From Streptomyces profundus (lineage in GTDB: Bacteria; Actinomycetota; Actinomycetes; Streptomycetales; Streptomycetaceae): a stretch of DNA of 64,000 nucleotides. Location: assembly GCF_020740535.1 (NCBI RefSeq), contig NZ_CP082362.1, positions 6,073,501 to 6,137,500 of the forward strand, read 5' to 3'. Position numbers and translations under genes: made by a program. The notes beneath the pieces are model-generated. The model did not search any database. It was not told the origin of the DNA and worked only from the letters and a program-made list of their open reading frames with translations. Shown here piece by piece: positions 7,981 through 16,497 of the stretch; position 1 is the stretch's first letter, and each line of letters opens with the position of its first letter.

Positions 7981-9258
7981 TCAGGGGGCGGCGTCGAAGA
8001 GCGCGTCCAGGAAGGCGTTGCGGAAGCACCCCTCGGGGTCGAGTGAGGCGGCCAGTCGCCGGAAGTCGGCGAACCGGGGGAAGAGCTCCACCACCGTCGC
8101 CGGGGTGGCGCAGGTGAGCTTCCCCCAGTGCGGGCGGGCGCCCAGCGGCAGCAGCCGGGACTCGACGGCGGCGAGCACCGGCAGCACCGCCGCCTGGTCC
8201 TTGACCCAGGTGAAGTGGAGGGCCACCGAGTCCCGGCCCTGCGCCGGGCTCAGCCACAGCTCGTCCGCCGCGATGGTGCGGATCTCGGCGATCTGGAGCA
8301 CCCCGGCGAACTGGGCCGCGATCTCCCGCAGCGCCGCCACCGCGTCGGCGGCCCGTTCGCGCGGCAGGAACAGCTCGGACTGCAACTCCTCGCCGCCGCT
8401 GGGCGTGAACTCGGAGCGGAAGTGCGGCAGCCGCTCGTGCCACGGGCCCGGCACGCCTCCCTGCCGGGTGCAGAAGGTGGCCGGCATCCCGGGGATCGGG
8501 TGCCAGGGCCCGGCGGCCGGCGTGCCGCCGAACCACCGCTCGCCCGGCCGTCCGGCGTCCTCCCGGTCGGTGCGGCGCTTGAGCCAGACGGTGGCCTCGC
8601 CGCTGTGCCAGTCGGTGAAGACGCTGACGCTGTAGGCGCTGGCGGAGATCTCCGGATAGTGGGCGGCCACGGCGTCCAGCGGCACCCCGGTGTAGACCCA
8701 CTGGGCCACCTCGAAGGTCGGCTCCGTCTCCAGGGTCAGGGCCGTCACCACGCCCAGCGCCCCCAGATGCACCACCGCGCCGGGGAAGCGCTCCGGATCG
8801 GACTCGGCGTCGACGGTGTGCGTCTCGCCGTCCGGGCCGACGAACTCCATCGCCCGCACCGCCGAGGCCAGCCCGCGCCGCTCGTTCCCCGAGCCATGGG
8901 TGCCGGTCGCGACCGAGCCGGCGACCGAGATATGCGGCAGCGAGGCCAGATTGGCCAACGCGAGGCCGGCCGCGTGGAGTTCGGCGGTCAACTCGCCGTA
9001 GCGCAGGCCGGCGCTGAGCGTGACCGTGCGGCGGTCCCGATCGATCTCCACCCGGCGGGGCAACCTGTCCACCCGGATCAGATCGCCCGCCGTGTCGGCG
9101 ATCGTGTTGAACGAGTGCCCGCTGCCCAGCACATGGGCCCGCTCGGCGCCGGCGACGATACGCCGCAGCTCGTCGATGGAGGTCGGCCGGTGCAGCCGAG
9201 CCGCGCCGAAGGTGATGTTTCCGGCCCAGTTGTGGGCCAGAGCCCCGGTGGTCTGCAT
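7981..9258 (-). CDS. xyoA: FAD-linked alditol (xylitol) oxidase
   Basis: 425-residue flavoprotein of the VAO family, closely patterned on the Streptomyces alditol oxidase AldO/XyoA, which oxidises sugar alcohols such as xylitol and sorbitol to aldoses with release of hydrogen peroxide. Visible markers: NWAGNITF at the N-terminus, VLGSGHSFN (the His that covalently holds FAD), LASLPHISVAGSVATGTHGSG in the FAD-binding domain, and FTDWHSGEATVWLKRRTD, PGPWHERLPHFRSEFTPSGG and ARPHWGK in the substrate domain. Length agrees with AldO (about 418). The ATG lacks an evident Shine-Dalgarno. The gene diverges from the thioesterase gene. Confidence 0.9.
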   Translation of the reverse strand: MQTTGALAHNWAGNITFGAARLHRPTSIDELRRIVAGAERAHVLGSGHSFNTIADTAGDLIRVDRLPRRVEIDRDRRTVTLSAGLRYGELTAELHAAGLALANLASLPHISVAGSVATGTHGSGNERRGLASAVRAMEFVGPDGETHTVDAESDPERFPGAVVHLGALGVVTALTLETEPTFEVAQWVYTGVPLDAVAAHYPEISASAYSVSVFTDWHSGEATVWLKRRTDREDAGRPGERWFGGTPAAGPWHPIPGMPATFCTRQGGVPGPWHERLPHFRSEFTPSGGEELQSELFLPRERAADAVAALREIAAQFAGVLQIAEIRTIAADELWLSPAQGRDSVALHFTWVKDQAAVLPVLAAVESRLLPLGARPHWGKLTCATPATVVELFPRFADFRRLAASLDPEGCFRNAFLDALFDAAP

Positions 9259-9512
9259 GTGTCGACGGTATTACGGAACCCAGGGGGACGCGTAGGGCCC
9301 CCGGCCTTCCGCCCCCCGGCGTTCCGGGCCGCGACTCCCGAGGCCGGGCGCGCGGCCGGACGGCTTCACCCCGTCCGCCCGGCGGGCGAGCGTCGGAAAC
9401 CGGCCATTTCCGGGGCCCGTTGCTGCGCCGGGTCGCGGCCATGAGCTCTGATGGTTCCCGAGAATCCGGGGCCGGCCAGGCCACGGGAGGGGAGACGGGG
9501 AGGGTGTCGTCG

Positions 9513-10325
9513 ATGGCCGAGCGTGGCAGTGGGCCGACCGCAGGGCCGGGCGGCCGGGCCAACGGGAACACCGACTGGGTCCGCCGCTACCACCCCAACC
9601 CGCACGCGCCTTTCCGGCTGGTGGCGCTGCCGCACGCCGGCGGGTCCGCCAGCTACTTCTTCCGCTTCGCCGAGCTGATGGCGCCCACCGCCGAGGTGCT
9701 GGCCGTCCAGTACCCGGGCCGACAGGACCGGATCGCGGACCCGCCGCTGCCCAGCGTCGAACTGCTCGCCGACGCCGCCCACCTGGCGCTCCGGCCCTTC
9801 GCCGACCGGCCGTTGGCCTTCTTCGGGCACAGCATGGGCGCCGTCCTCGCCTACGAGGTGGCGCGCCGCTTCGAGGCCACCGACGGGCTGGTCGCCCAGG
9901 GGCTCTTCCTCTCCGGGCGTCGCGCACCGACGGTCCACCGCACCGAGACGGTGCACCAGCGCGACGACGACGGGCTGATCGCCGAGGTGGTTTCGCTCAG
10001 CGGCACCGATGCGGCGGTGCTGCGCGACCCGAGCATCGTGGCCATGGTGCTGCCGGCGCTGCGGGGCGACTACACGGCCATCGAGACCCACCGCCACCGC
10101 CCTGGCCCGCCGCTGCGCGCCCCGCTGCACGTCCTGCTGGGCGATGTGGACCCGCGCGTCGACGAGGAGGAGGGCCGGGCCTGGGCGCCGCTGAGCGAGG
10201 GGCCGTTCAGCCTGGACACCTTCCCCGGTGCCCACTTCTACCTCGCCGACCACTGGGAGGCGGTGGCCCGGCGGGTGGCGGCGGCGCTGGCGTCCTCGCC
10301 CCTGCCGGACTCCGCCGCGCGCTGA
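9513..10325 (+). CDS. Type II thioesterase (alpha/beta hydrolase)
   Basis: 270-residue editing thioesterase of the RifR/GrsT type, which removes misprimed acyl groups from PKS or NRPS carrier domains. Features: VALPHAGGSASYF (oxyanion region), nucleophile elbow FFGHSMGA, an Asp in HVLLGDVDPRVD, and catalytic His in FPGAHFYLADHW. ATG 9513 is chosen because GGGAGG lies 9 nt upstream; the frame is open from 9420. No PKS or NRPS lies in the window; the nearest adenylation-type enzyme is the FadD10-like ligase 23 kb away. Terminates at a strong shared hairpin before a convergent operon. Confidence 0.9.
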   Translation: MAERGSGPTAGPGGRANGNTDWVRRYHPNPHAPFRLVALPHAGGSASYFFRFAELMAPTAEVLAVQYPGRQDRIADPPLPSVELLADAAHLALRPFADRPLAFFGHSMGAVLAYEVARRFEATDGLVAQGLFLSGRRAPTVHRTETVHQRDDDGLIAEVVSLSGTDAAVLRDPSIVAMVLPALRGDYTAIETHRHRPGPPLRAPLHVLLGDVDPRVDEEEGRAWAPLSEGPFSLDTFPGAHFYLADHWEAVARRVAAALASSPLPDSAAR

Positions 10326-10339
10326 GGCCCTCCCCCGGT

Positions 10340-10367
10340 GCCGGGCCGTCCCGTGCGACGGCCCGGC
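10340..10367. terminator. Bidirectional terminator
   Basis: GCCGGGCCGTC-CCGTGC-GACGGCCCGGC: 11-bp perfect stem with a 6-nt loop, between the convergent thioesterase (stop 10325) and monooxygenase (stop 10387) genes. Confidence 0.75.
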
Positions 10368-10386
10368 GGCGGCGTGCGCCAGCGGG

Positions 10387-11526
10387 TCAGCCGGTGGTGC
10401 CCCAGGCCTCGGCGAGCAGCCGGTAGGACCGGACCCGGTCCGCGTGGTCGTGGGTGATGGTGGTGATCAGCAGCTCGTCGGCGCCGGTCGCCGCGCGCAG
10501 CCGGGTCAGCCCCTCCACGACCTGGCCCGGGGTGCCGACGAACTGGGTGTCCAACCGGTCGGCGACCAGCCGCCGTTCCTCCGCCGTCCAGCTGAGCGAC
10601 GCGGCCTCCTCCGGCGTCGGGAACGGGATGGCGCCGCGCCCGTCCCGGATCGCGCGCACCCAGGGCGCGTAGCCGCTGGCCAGCTGGCGCGCCGTCGCCT
10701 CGTCCTCGGCCACCACCACATCGGCCGACACCTGCACCAGGGGCTCGGACAGCTCGGCCGACGGCACGAACGCCTTGCGGTAGGCGGCCACCGTCTCCAG
10801 CACGGTGCCGGGGCTGACATGGTAGTTGGCGGTGAACGGCAGGCCCCGTTCGCCGGCGACCCTGGCGCTCTCGCCCCCGCTGCTGCCCAGCACCCACAGC
10901 TGGATGTCGGCGCCCTCCCCCGGCGTCGCATGCGCGTCAAGACCCTCGGGGGAGCGGTAGGTGCCGTCCAGCAGCGCCCGGATCTCGTCCACCTGCTCGG
11001 CGTAGTCGCGCGGTTCGGAGCCCGGCGCGTGCAACAGCCGCTGGTGCACGGCGAATCGGGGCGAGGCGAGCAGCTTTCCCGGGTTGAAGGGAGGCGGGAT
11101 CAACAGCCCCTCGACCTCGCGCGCCTCGACGGGCGCGGGCTCCGGCCTGGGCTTGTCGGCCTCGTGCCCCCGCTTCGCCCGATGGCCCGAGCGGCCGAGG
11201 CCCAGATCGACGCGGCCAGGGGCGAGGGCGTCCAGGATGCCGAACTGCTCCACCACCGCCAACGCCGTCTGGTGGCCGAGCTGGACCGCGCCCGAACCCA
11301 CCCGGATTCGCCGGGTGGCGCCGGCGATCAGGCCGATCACCAGGGCGGGCTGCGAGCTGGCCACGCCGGGGACCAGATGGTGCTCGGCCAGCCAGTAGCG
11401 GTGGTAGCCCAACTCCTCGGCGTGCCGGGCCAGATCCGCGGTGTTGCGCAGCGCCTGGCCGGCGGTGCCTCCGGAGCTGATGGGGACCAGGTCGAGTATG
11501 GACAGCGGCACGGACTCGTGCGACAT
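10387..11526 (-). CDS. Luciferase-like FMN-dependent monooxygenase (MsnO8 type)
   Basis: 379-residue flavin-dependent LLM-class oxidoreductase, TIM-barrel fold. Typical stretches: LSILDLVPISSG, RYWLAEHHLVPGVASSQPALVIG, RVGSGAVQLGHQTALAVVEQFG and LGLGRSGHRAKRG. It has the shape of the MsnO8/YwcH subgroup. ATG 11526 follows GAGAGGGG; a GTG lies two codons upstream. It is the last gene of the minus-strand sulfur operon, 120 nt beyond the second monooxygenase; position with a sulfonate-type ABC transporter suggests it helps cleave C-S bonds of an imported compound. Substrate unknown. Confidence 0.88.
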   Translation of the reverse strand: MSHESVPLSILDLVPISSGGTAGQALRNTADLARHAEELGYHRYWLAEHHLVPGVASSQPALVIGLIAGATRRIRVGSGAVQLGHQTALAVVEQFGILDALAPGRVDLGLGRSGHRAKRGHEADKPRPEPAPVEAREVEGLLIPPPFNPGKLLASPRFAVHQRLLHAPGSEPRDYAEQVDEIRALLDGTYRSPEGLDAHATPGEGADIQLWVLGSSGGESARVAGERGLPFTANYHVSPGTVLETVAAYRKAFVPSAELSEPLVQVSADVVVAEDEATARQLASGYAPWVRAIRDGRGAIPFPTPEEAASLSWTAEERRLVADRLDTQFVGTPGQVVEGLTRLRAATGADELLITTITHDHADRVRSYRLLAEAWGTTG

Positions 11527-11646
11527 GCGCACCCCTCTCAGTGGCGGTTCACTCGGGTGACCGGCCGGTCGACGGGCGGGGGACGGGGGGCGGGGAGGCC
11601 ACGGGTGTCCCGTCCCCCGCGTCGACGACCGGGCGGCGGTGGTCCG

Positions 11647-13023
11647 TCAGCGCGCTGCGGGCACCAGCCTGTCGGCGGGCTGGCTCGGCGACCGGCCGGC
11701 CGGGCGGGGCAGACCGTAGTGCTCGCGCAGTGTGCTGCCGGTGTACTCGGATCGGAACAGGCCGCGTTGCCGCAGGATCGGCACCACCTGCTCGGCGAAG
11801 ACGTCGAAGCCGCCGGTCAGCCAGGGCGGCATGATGTTGAAGCCGTCGGCGGCCCCGTTCTCGAACCACTCCTGGATCTGGTCGGCGACCTGCTCCGGGG
11901 TGCCGGTGACCACCCGGTGACCCCTGGCCCCGGCGAGCTGGTGCAACAGCTGCCGCACGGTGGGCTGTTCGCGGTCGATGATGTCGAGGATCACCTGGAA
12001 CCTGCTGCCGTTGCCGCGTTCGCCGCCGGTCTCGATCAGCTCGCGCGGCACCGGGCCGTCCAGCTGCTCGGTGGTCAGCCGCACGCCCAGGACGCGGTCC
12101 AGCATCCGCAACGAGTACTCCGGCTGCGTCAGCTCGTCGAACTCGGCGTGCAGCGCCCGGGCTTCGGCCTCCGTCGAGCCGATGAACGGGCTGATGCCGG
12201 GCAGCACCAGCAGTTGGTCGGGGTCACGCCCCGCGGCTGCCGCGCGCCGCTTCAGGTCGGCGTAGAACTCCTGCCCGCTGGCCAGGGTCTGATGGGCCGT
12301 GAACACCGCCTCGGCGAAGCGCGCGGCGAACGCCCTTCCGTCCTCGGACGAGCCGGCCTGCACATAGACCGGGCGGCCCTGCGGCGTGCGCGGGATGTTG
12401 AGCGGCCCGCGCACCGTGAAGTGCCGGCCCAGGTGCTCGATGGGGTGCACCCGGTCGGTGTCGGCGAAGAGCCCGGACGCCGGGTCGGCGACCAGCGCCT
12501 CGTCCTCCCAGCTGTCCCACAGCTTGCTGACCACCTCGACGAACTCCCGCGCCCGGTCGTAGCGTTCGGCGTGCGCCGGATGGGCCTCCAGGCCGAAGTT
12601 CGCCGCCGCCTGCGGCGCGCCGGTGGTGACGATGTTCCAGCCGGCCCTGCCCTTGCTCAGATGGTCGAGCGAGGCGAGGAGACGGGCCAGGTTGTAGGGC
12701 TCGAAGTAGGTGGTGGAGGCGGTGGCGATCAGCCCGATCCGCTCGGTGACCGCCGCCAGGGTCGCCAGCGAGGTGAACGGCTCCAGCCGGAACCTGCTGG
12801 CGTAACGGACGTTGTCGGCGAGCGCGGGACCGTCGGCGAGGAAGATCCCGTCGAACTTCTCCGCCTCGGCTCGGCGCGCGATGTCCTGGTAGTAGTGGAT
12901 GTCCAACAGGCGCTCGGGCGCCGAACCCCGGTAGCGCCAGGCTGCCTCGTGGTGACCGCCCGGGTAGATGAAGAGGTTGAGGTGCAGTTGACGGCGCGAG
13001 CGCTCATCTGCCTGACGGGTCAC
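11647..13023 (-). CDS. NtaA/SnaA/DmoA-family FMN monooxygenase
   Basis: 458-residue flavin-dependent monooxygenase of the NtaA/SnaA/SoxA(DszA) family, whose members act on nitrilotriacetate, dimethyl sulfide, dibenzothiophene sulfone and similar compounds using reduced FMN. Signature stretches: LNLFIYPGGHHEAAWRY, FDGIFLADGPAL, RIGLIATASTTYFEPYNLARLLASLDHLS, GRAGWNIVTT and VYVQAGSSEDGRAFAARFAEAVFT. The GTG start overlaps the stop of the ATPase gene by 4 nt (GTGA), so the two are translationally coupled; this ties the enzyme to the ABC transporter and to sulfur acquisition. Confidence 0.9.
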   Translation of the reverse strand: MTRQADERSRRQLHLNLFIYPGGHHEAAWRYRGSAPERLLDIHYYQDIARRAEAEKFDGIFLADGPALADNVRYASRFRLEPFTSLATLAAVTERIGLIATASTTYFEPYNLARLLASLDHLSKGRAGWNIVTTGAPQAAANFGLEAHPAHAERYDRAREFVEVVSKLWDSWEDEALVADPASGLFADTDRVHPIEHLGRHFTVRGPLNIPRTPQGRPVYVQAGSSEDGRAFAARFAEAVFTAHQTLASGQEFYADLKRRAAAAGRDPDQLLVLPGISPFIGSTEAEARALHAEFDELTQPEYSLRMLDRVLGVRLTTEQLDGPVPRELIETGGERGNGSRFQVILDIIDREQPTVRQLLHQLAGARGHRVVTGTPEQVADQIQEWFENGAADGFNIMPPWLTGGFDVFAEQVVPILRQRGLFRSEYTGSTLREHYGLPRPAGRSPSQPADRLVPAAR

Positions 13024-13805
13024 GGGAGTTCGCCCTCCTCGACGCTGGGGCTGACGGAGTCGCCGGCCGGGTCCACACCCAGCAGGGTGAGCAGCTCGGT
13101 GCGGAGCGCCGCATAGCGCGCGGTGCCGGGGCTGCGCGGCGGCGGCAGGTCCACCGGCAGATCGGCGGCGATCCGGCCCTCGTCCAGCACCACCACCCGG
13201 TCGGCCAGCGCGATCGCCTCGTCCACATCGTGCGTGACCAGCAGCACGGCCGGCCGGTGCCGGGCGCAGAGCTGACGGAGCAACGTGTGCATCCGCAGCC
13301 GCGTCAGCGCGTCCAGCGCGCCGAACGGCTCGTCCGCCAGGAGCAGTTCGGGATCACGCACCAGCGAGCGGGCCAGCGCGACGCGCTGCTGCTCGCCCCC
13401 CGACAGCTCCACCGGCCAGGCCCGTTCCCGCCCCTCAAGGCCGACCTCGGCCAGCGCCGTCCTCGCGCGCGCCTCGGCGTCGTGGCCGCCGAGGCCAAGC
13501 GCCACGTTGTCCAGGACCCGCTTCCAGGGCAGCAGCCTGGCGTCCTGGAAGACCACGGAGACCTTCTCCGGCGCGGCCAGCTCCTGATAGGACGTCACCT
13601 CGTGGTCGATGCCGGCCAGAACGCGCAGCAGCGTGCTCTTCCCGGAGCCGCTGCGCCCGATCAGGGCCACGAACTCGTCGGACGCGATGTCGAGATCCAG
13701 CCCGTCCAACACCCGCCGCTCGCCGAACCGTCGGGTCAGCGAGGCGATGTGCACCGCGGAGCCGGCCGGTGCGGCGGCCGTCAGTCCGCCAGCGTGCGCT
13801 GCCAT
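13020..13805 (-). CDS. Sulfonate/aliphatic-sulfur ABC transporter ATP-binding protein (SsuB-like)
   Basis: 261-residue ATPase subunit. Walker A GRSGSGKST, Q-loop VFQDARLLPWK (characteristic of the SsuB/TauB group), signature LSGGEQQRVALARSL, Walker B LLLADEPFGALD and H-loop LLVTHDVDEA are all present. ATG 13805 follows AAGGG and overlaps the end of the permease gene by 25 nt; the frame continues open far upstream to 14678 but that part is only antisense-to-frame shadow of the permease gene. Powers the importer with the adjacent permease and lipoprotein. Confidence 0.93.
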   Translation of the reverse strand: MAAHAGGLTAAAPAGSAVHIASLTRRFGERRVLDGLDLDIASDEFVALIGRSGSGKSTLLRVLAGIDHEVTSYQELAAPEKVSVVFQDARLLPWKRVLDNVALGLGGHDAEARARTALAEVGLEGRERAWPVELSGGEQQRVALARSLVRDPELLLADEPFGALDALTRLRMHTLLRQLCARHRPAVLLVTHDVDEAIALADRVVVLDEGRIAADLPVDLPPPRSPGTARYAALRTELLTLLGVDPAGDSVSPSVEEGELP

Positions 13806-14668
13806 GACAGTGCCCTTCGTTGCGCGAGCCTCACCAGGCCGTCGGAGATCAGGCCCAGCAGTCCGTAGACCACCAGGCCCACGAGGATGACGTCGGTCTG
13901 GCCGTAGGTGCGCGCCAGCTCCATCATGTAGCCGATGCCGCTGGTCGCGTTGACCTGTTCGACCACCACCAGGGAGAGCCACGCCGAGGTGACGGCGAAC
14001 CGCAGGCCCAACAGGAATCCGGGCAGCGCGCCCGGCAACACCACATGCCGCAGGAAGGCCCACCGGCTCAGCCGCAGGGTCTCGGCCAGCTCCACATAGC
14101 GGCTGTCGATGCCGCGCAGCCCGTGGTGGGTGTGGATATAGATCGGGACCAGCACGCCGAGGGTGATGGTGATGACCTTCATGGACTCGCCGATGCCGAA
14201 CCAGAGGATCAGCAGCGGGATCAGCGCCAGCGAGGGAATCGACCGCTTGATCTGCACCGGACCGTCGATCACCCCCTCGCCCAGCCGGCTGAGGCCGGCG
14301 ACCAGCGCCAGCACAAGACCGGCGGCGACGCCGAACGCGAGACCGGAGAGGGCGCGTTCGGTCGACGCCCACAGGTGGTCCTGGAGCCGGCCCTCCTCGA
14401 TCAGCTCCCCAGCGGTGGCGACCACGTCCCATGGCGCCGACAGGTTCCGCTCGTCGATCAGCCCGGCGGCCGAGCCCATGGCCCAGACGGCCAGCAGCAG
14501 CGCGGGGCCGATGGCCCAGCCGAACGGGATGGGGCGGCCGGGGCCGAGACGCCGCCGGCGCCGCCTGAGGCGGGTGGCGGCGGGGCGGGTGGCCGCGGCT
14601 TGCCGGGGGGCCGGCTCGGGCGGGGCATCGGGGCCGGTGACCGCCGGCTTGGACAGCTCGGTGCTCAT
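13781..14668 (-). CDS. ABC transporter permease (SsuC-like)
   Basis: 295-residue inner-membrane subunit of the BPD_transp_1 family. About six membrane segments start after an Arg-rich cytoplasmic N-terminus (RLRRRRRRLGPG). The EAA loop that docks the ATPase reads ELAETLRLSRWAFLRHVVLPGALPGFLLGLR, and VVVEQVNATSGIGYMM is typical of sulfonate/taurine permeases. Start ATG overlaps the stop of the binding-protein gene by 4 nt (ATGA). Confidence 0.92.
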   Translation of the reverse strand: MSTELSKPAVTGPDAPPEPAPRQAAATRPAATRLRRRRRRLGPGRPIPFGWAIGPALLLAVWAMGSAAGLIDERNLSAPWDVVATAGELIEEGRLQDHLWASTERALSGLAFGVAAGLVLALVAGLSRLGEGVIDGPVQIKRSIPSLALIPLLILWFGIGESMKVITITLGVLVPIYIHTHHGLRGIDSRYVELAETLRLSRWAFLRHVVLPGALPGFLLGLRFAVTSAWLSLVVVEQVNATSGIGYMMELARTYGQTDVILVGLVVYGLLGLISDGLVRLAQRRALSWQRTLAD

Positions 14669-15801
14669 CCCTCGTCACCCCCTTCGGCCGCGTCGCCGGC
14701 CGCCGGGCCGCCGGTCGCGGCGACGGCGTCGGACCAGGCTTCGGCGGCCACGGCCTCGAAGCGGCGGTCGAAGAGGATCTCCGCGTCGAACGACTCGTTG
14801 TCCAACTCCGCCGCCAGCAGGTCGATCGTCTGCTGCTGCCGCTCGATGGCGTCCGTCCAGTCCGCCGGGATGTCGGGGTGGCCGCTCTGCTCGACCAGAT
14901 AGGCGCCGTCCTCGTAGGAGAGGCCCTGATCGGCGATGTAGTAGCCCTCGATCCACTCCTCGGGGTGCTCGTCGATCCAGAGCTGGGCGCGGGCCCAGAT
15001 CCTGACGAACTCCCTGATGGCGGCGGCCTTCTCGGGATCGCTCACCGACGAGGTGGGCACCCACAGATGGCCCGGGTCGTCGCGCAGGCCGTGCGGGATC
15101 AGGCTGCCGCCCTCGTCGCCGTACTGTTCCGCGTAGCGGCGGATGTGCACCGAGCCCAGCGGCGCCACCTCGACCTGGCCGCTGCCGAGCGCCGTGGGGT
15201 AGACGTCGCCCGTGCTGGGCAGCTCGACCAACTCCACATCGTCGTGGCCGAGTCCGGCCGCGTCCAACACGCGCAGGATCAGGGCGCCCTGGGCCTGGCC
15301 GGGGCTGAAGGCGATCTTCTTGCCGCGCAGGTCGGACAGCTCCTCGACCTCGACTCCCGGCGCGACGCCCAGCTCGTAGATGGGGTGCGCGATCGGGTCG
15401 TCGCGGAACTCGGCGGCCACCAGCCTGGTGTCCAACCCCGTCCAGTGGGCGTGGATGGACGGGATCTCGGCCGCCGAGCAGATGTCGAGGGAGTCGGCCC
15501 GGAACGCCTCGGAGCACTGGGGTCCGCCGCTCAGGTTGGCCCACTCGACTTCGAAGGGGATCTCGTCGATGAGGCCCGAGAGTTCGAGGGCGACCTCGAT
15601 CTCCGGGGTGCCGATGGTCAGCTTGGTGTCGGGGGAGACGGTGTCGGGGATCGGGGTGTCGGCGAGGTCCGAGGCGCTCGCGGTCGCGGTGTCGTCGGCG
15701 CAGCCGGTGGTCAACAGCAGGGAGCCGAGCAGCAGCGCGGTGCCGAGGACGGCGGGGCGCGAGGCGCCACGGAGACGCGGGGGTGATCCATACCTGGGCA
15801 T
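14665..15801 (-). CDS. ABC transporter substrate-binding lipoprotein (SsuA/NMT1-like)
   Basis: 378-residue exported lipoprotein. Signal peptide of about 33 residues ends in the lipobox LTTGC with lipid-acceptor Cys34. The mature part has the SsuA/TauA/NMT1 pattern: KLTIGTPEIEVALELSG, SDLRGKKIAFSPGQAQGALILRVLDAAGL and VSDPEKAAAIREFVRIWARAQLWIDEHPEEW. ATG 15801 is preferred to a TTG 12 nt upstream. First structural gene of the sulfur operon; separated by about 220 nt from a leader-peptide ORF that probably controls it. Confidence 0.9.
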   Translation of the reverse strand: MPRYGSPPRLRGASRPAVLGTALLLGSLLLTTGCADDTATASASDLADTPIPDTVSPDTKLTIGTPEIEVALELSGLIDEIPFEVEWANLSGGPQCSEAFRADSLDICSAAEIPSIHAHWTGLDTRLVAAEFRDDPIAHPIYELGVAPGVEVEELSDLRGKKIAFSPGQAQGALILRVLDAAGLGHDDVELVELPSTGDVYPTALGSGQVEVAPLGSVHIRRYAEQYGDEGGSLIPHGLRDDPGHLWVPTSSVSDPEKAAAIREFVRIWARAQLWIDEHPEEWIEGYYIADQGLSYEDGAYLVEQSGHPDIPADWTDAIERQQQTIDLLAAELDNESFDAEILFDRRFEAVAAEAWSDAVAATGGPAAGDAAEGGDEG

Positions 15802-16024
15802 AGGTGGTTCCAAGAGGTGAGGAATCGCCGCAGGGGCCGTGCGACGGTTCGACCGGCGCCAGGACGGGCGCCGCGTGGCGCGGGGGCGCGTGGCGTCGGT
15901 GGGCAGGGGAAGCCGGCCGGTGGGGCGGAGGGGCCCGTCGGCTGGGGGGAGTGCGCCTGAGCCGGTGAACGGCTGCCGCAGCGGCGTCGATGCGGGGGCG
16001 CGGCCGGGGAGCGGAGCGCGGGGG
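15802..16024 (-). promoter_or_regulatory. Leader region between leader peptide and binding-protein gene
   Basis: 223 nt without a gene on the transcribed (minus) strand. It is very GC-rich and holds several short dyads, the clearest being CGGCGCC-AGGACG-GGCGCCG at 15854-15873, about 55 nt before the lipoprotein start. The arrangement (short Cys-ending ORF, structured leader, sulfur genes) suggests attenuation or translational control, but I cannot resolve a definite terminator/antiterminator pair by eye. Confidence 0.4.
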
Positions 16025-16099
16025 TCAGTGACAGATGGCGGTGCTCACGCGCATCAGGTCGACGGCGCGGCGCTCGGTGAAACGCTCGGAGGTCCGCAT
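16025..16099 (-). CDS. Leader peptide of the sulfur operon (24 aa, ends ...STAICH)
   Basis: ATG at 16099 reads MRTSERFTERRAVDL, then MRVSTAICH and stop. This is the pattern of the actinobacterial 'putative leader peptide' group found upstream of sulfur/cysteine genes (basic residue, xVDL, RVS(S/T)AxC near the end). The Cys codon sits two codons from the stop, as expected if ribosome stalling under cysteine shortage is the signal. A good promoter lies so close that the start codon is probably at or within a base or two of the 5' end of the mRNA, so translation would be leaderless. Too short for normal gene calling. Confidence 0.75.
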   Translation of the reverse strand: MRTSERFTERRAVDLMRVSTAICH

Positions 16100-16107
16100 G
16101 TCGGGGA

Positions 16108-16136
16108 ACGTAGCGAACGTCTGCGCGAAGGGTCAA
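16108..16136 (-). promoter_or_regulatory. Housekeeping-type promoter of the sulfur operon
   Basis: On the minus strand TTGACC (16136-16131), exactly 17 nt, then CTACGT (16113-16108). The -10 box ends 8 nt before the leader-peptide ATG at 16099, placing the predicted transcription start at about the start codon. Confidence 0.65.
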
Positions 16137-16139
16137 GAC

Positions 16140-16497
16140 ACCTCACACCGGTCCGTCGCGGGGGCGGGACGCGCTTGGTGCGGAGGACATGAGGCGGCAA
16201 TGTTGTGACGTCCAACTCCCTTATGAGGCACGTTAGTTGGGCATCTCTTGCGGTGTTGGAACGCCATGTGAAATCGGTATGGCATGGCGCCAGGTGCGAA
16301 CGTGCGTCCTCGCTTTCGAGGACGCGCCCGCGCCGCGCCCGACACCGGCCGGCCGCGCGCCGGCCGGACGACGGGGGCGGGCAATCGTTCGGTATGGCGC
16401 GGCGATCGATGATCGAAACCCTCTAGTCCTCAGAGTGAAAAGCGCATTATCGTCCTCTCTGGCTGTATTGCAGGTTCACCTCTTGGAGGCAGTGACC
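16140..16497. other. Intergenic region, comparatively AT-rich
   Basis: About 360 nt between divergent operons, with less GC than its surroundings near 16200-16300 and 16400-16480. No gene is convincing; the frames open here on either strand lack family similarity. GGAGG at 16484-16489 is the ribosome-binding site of the isomerase gene. The arms GTTG/CAAC at 16202-16216 form a weak dyad. The promoter of the isomerase operon must lie here, but I cannot pick it with confidence. Confidence 0.5.

Noticed and set aside
13806..14678. Upstream extension of the ABC ATPase frame
   Set aside because: It lies inside the permease gene in another frame and gives Pro/Arg/Gly-rich nonsense; ATPase homology starts at 13805.
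16133..16384. 83-codon minus-strand frame upstream of the isomerase gene
   Set aside because: No family, poor composition, overlaps the promoter region of the leader peptide.
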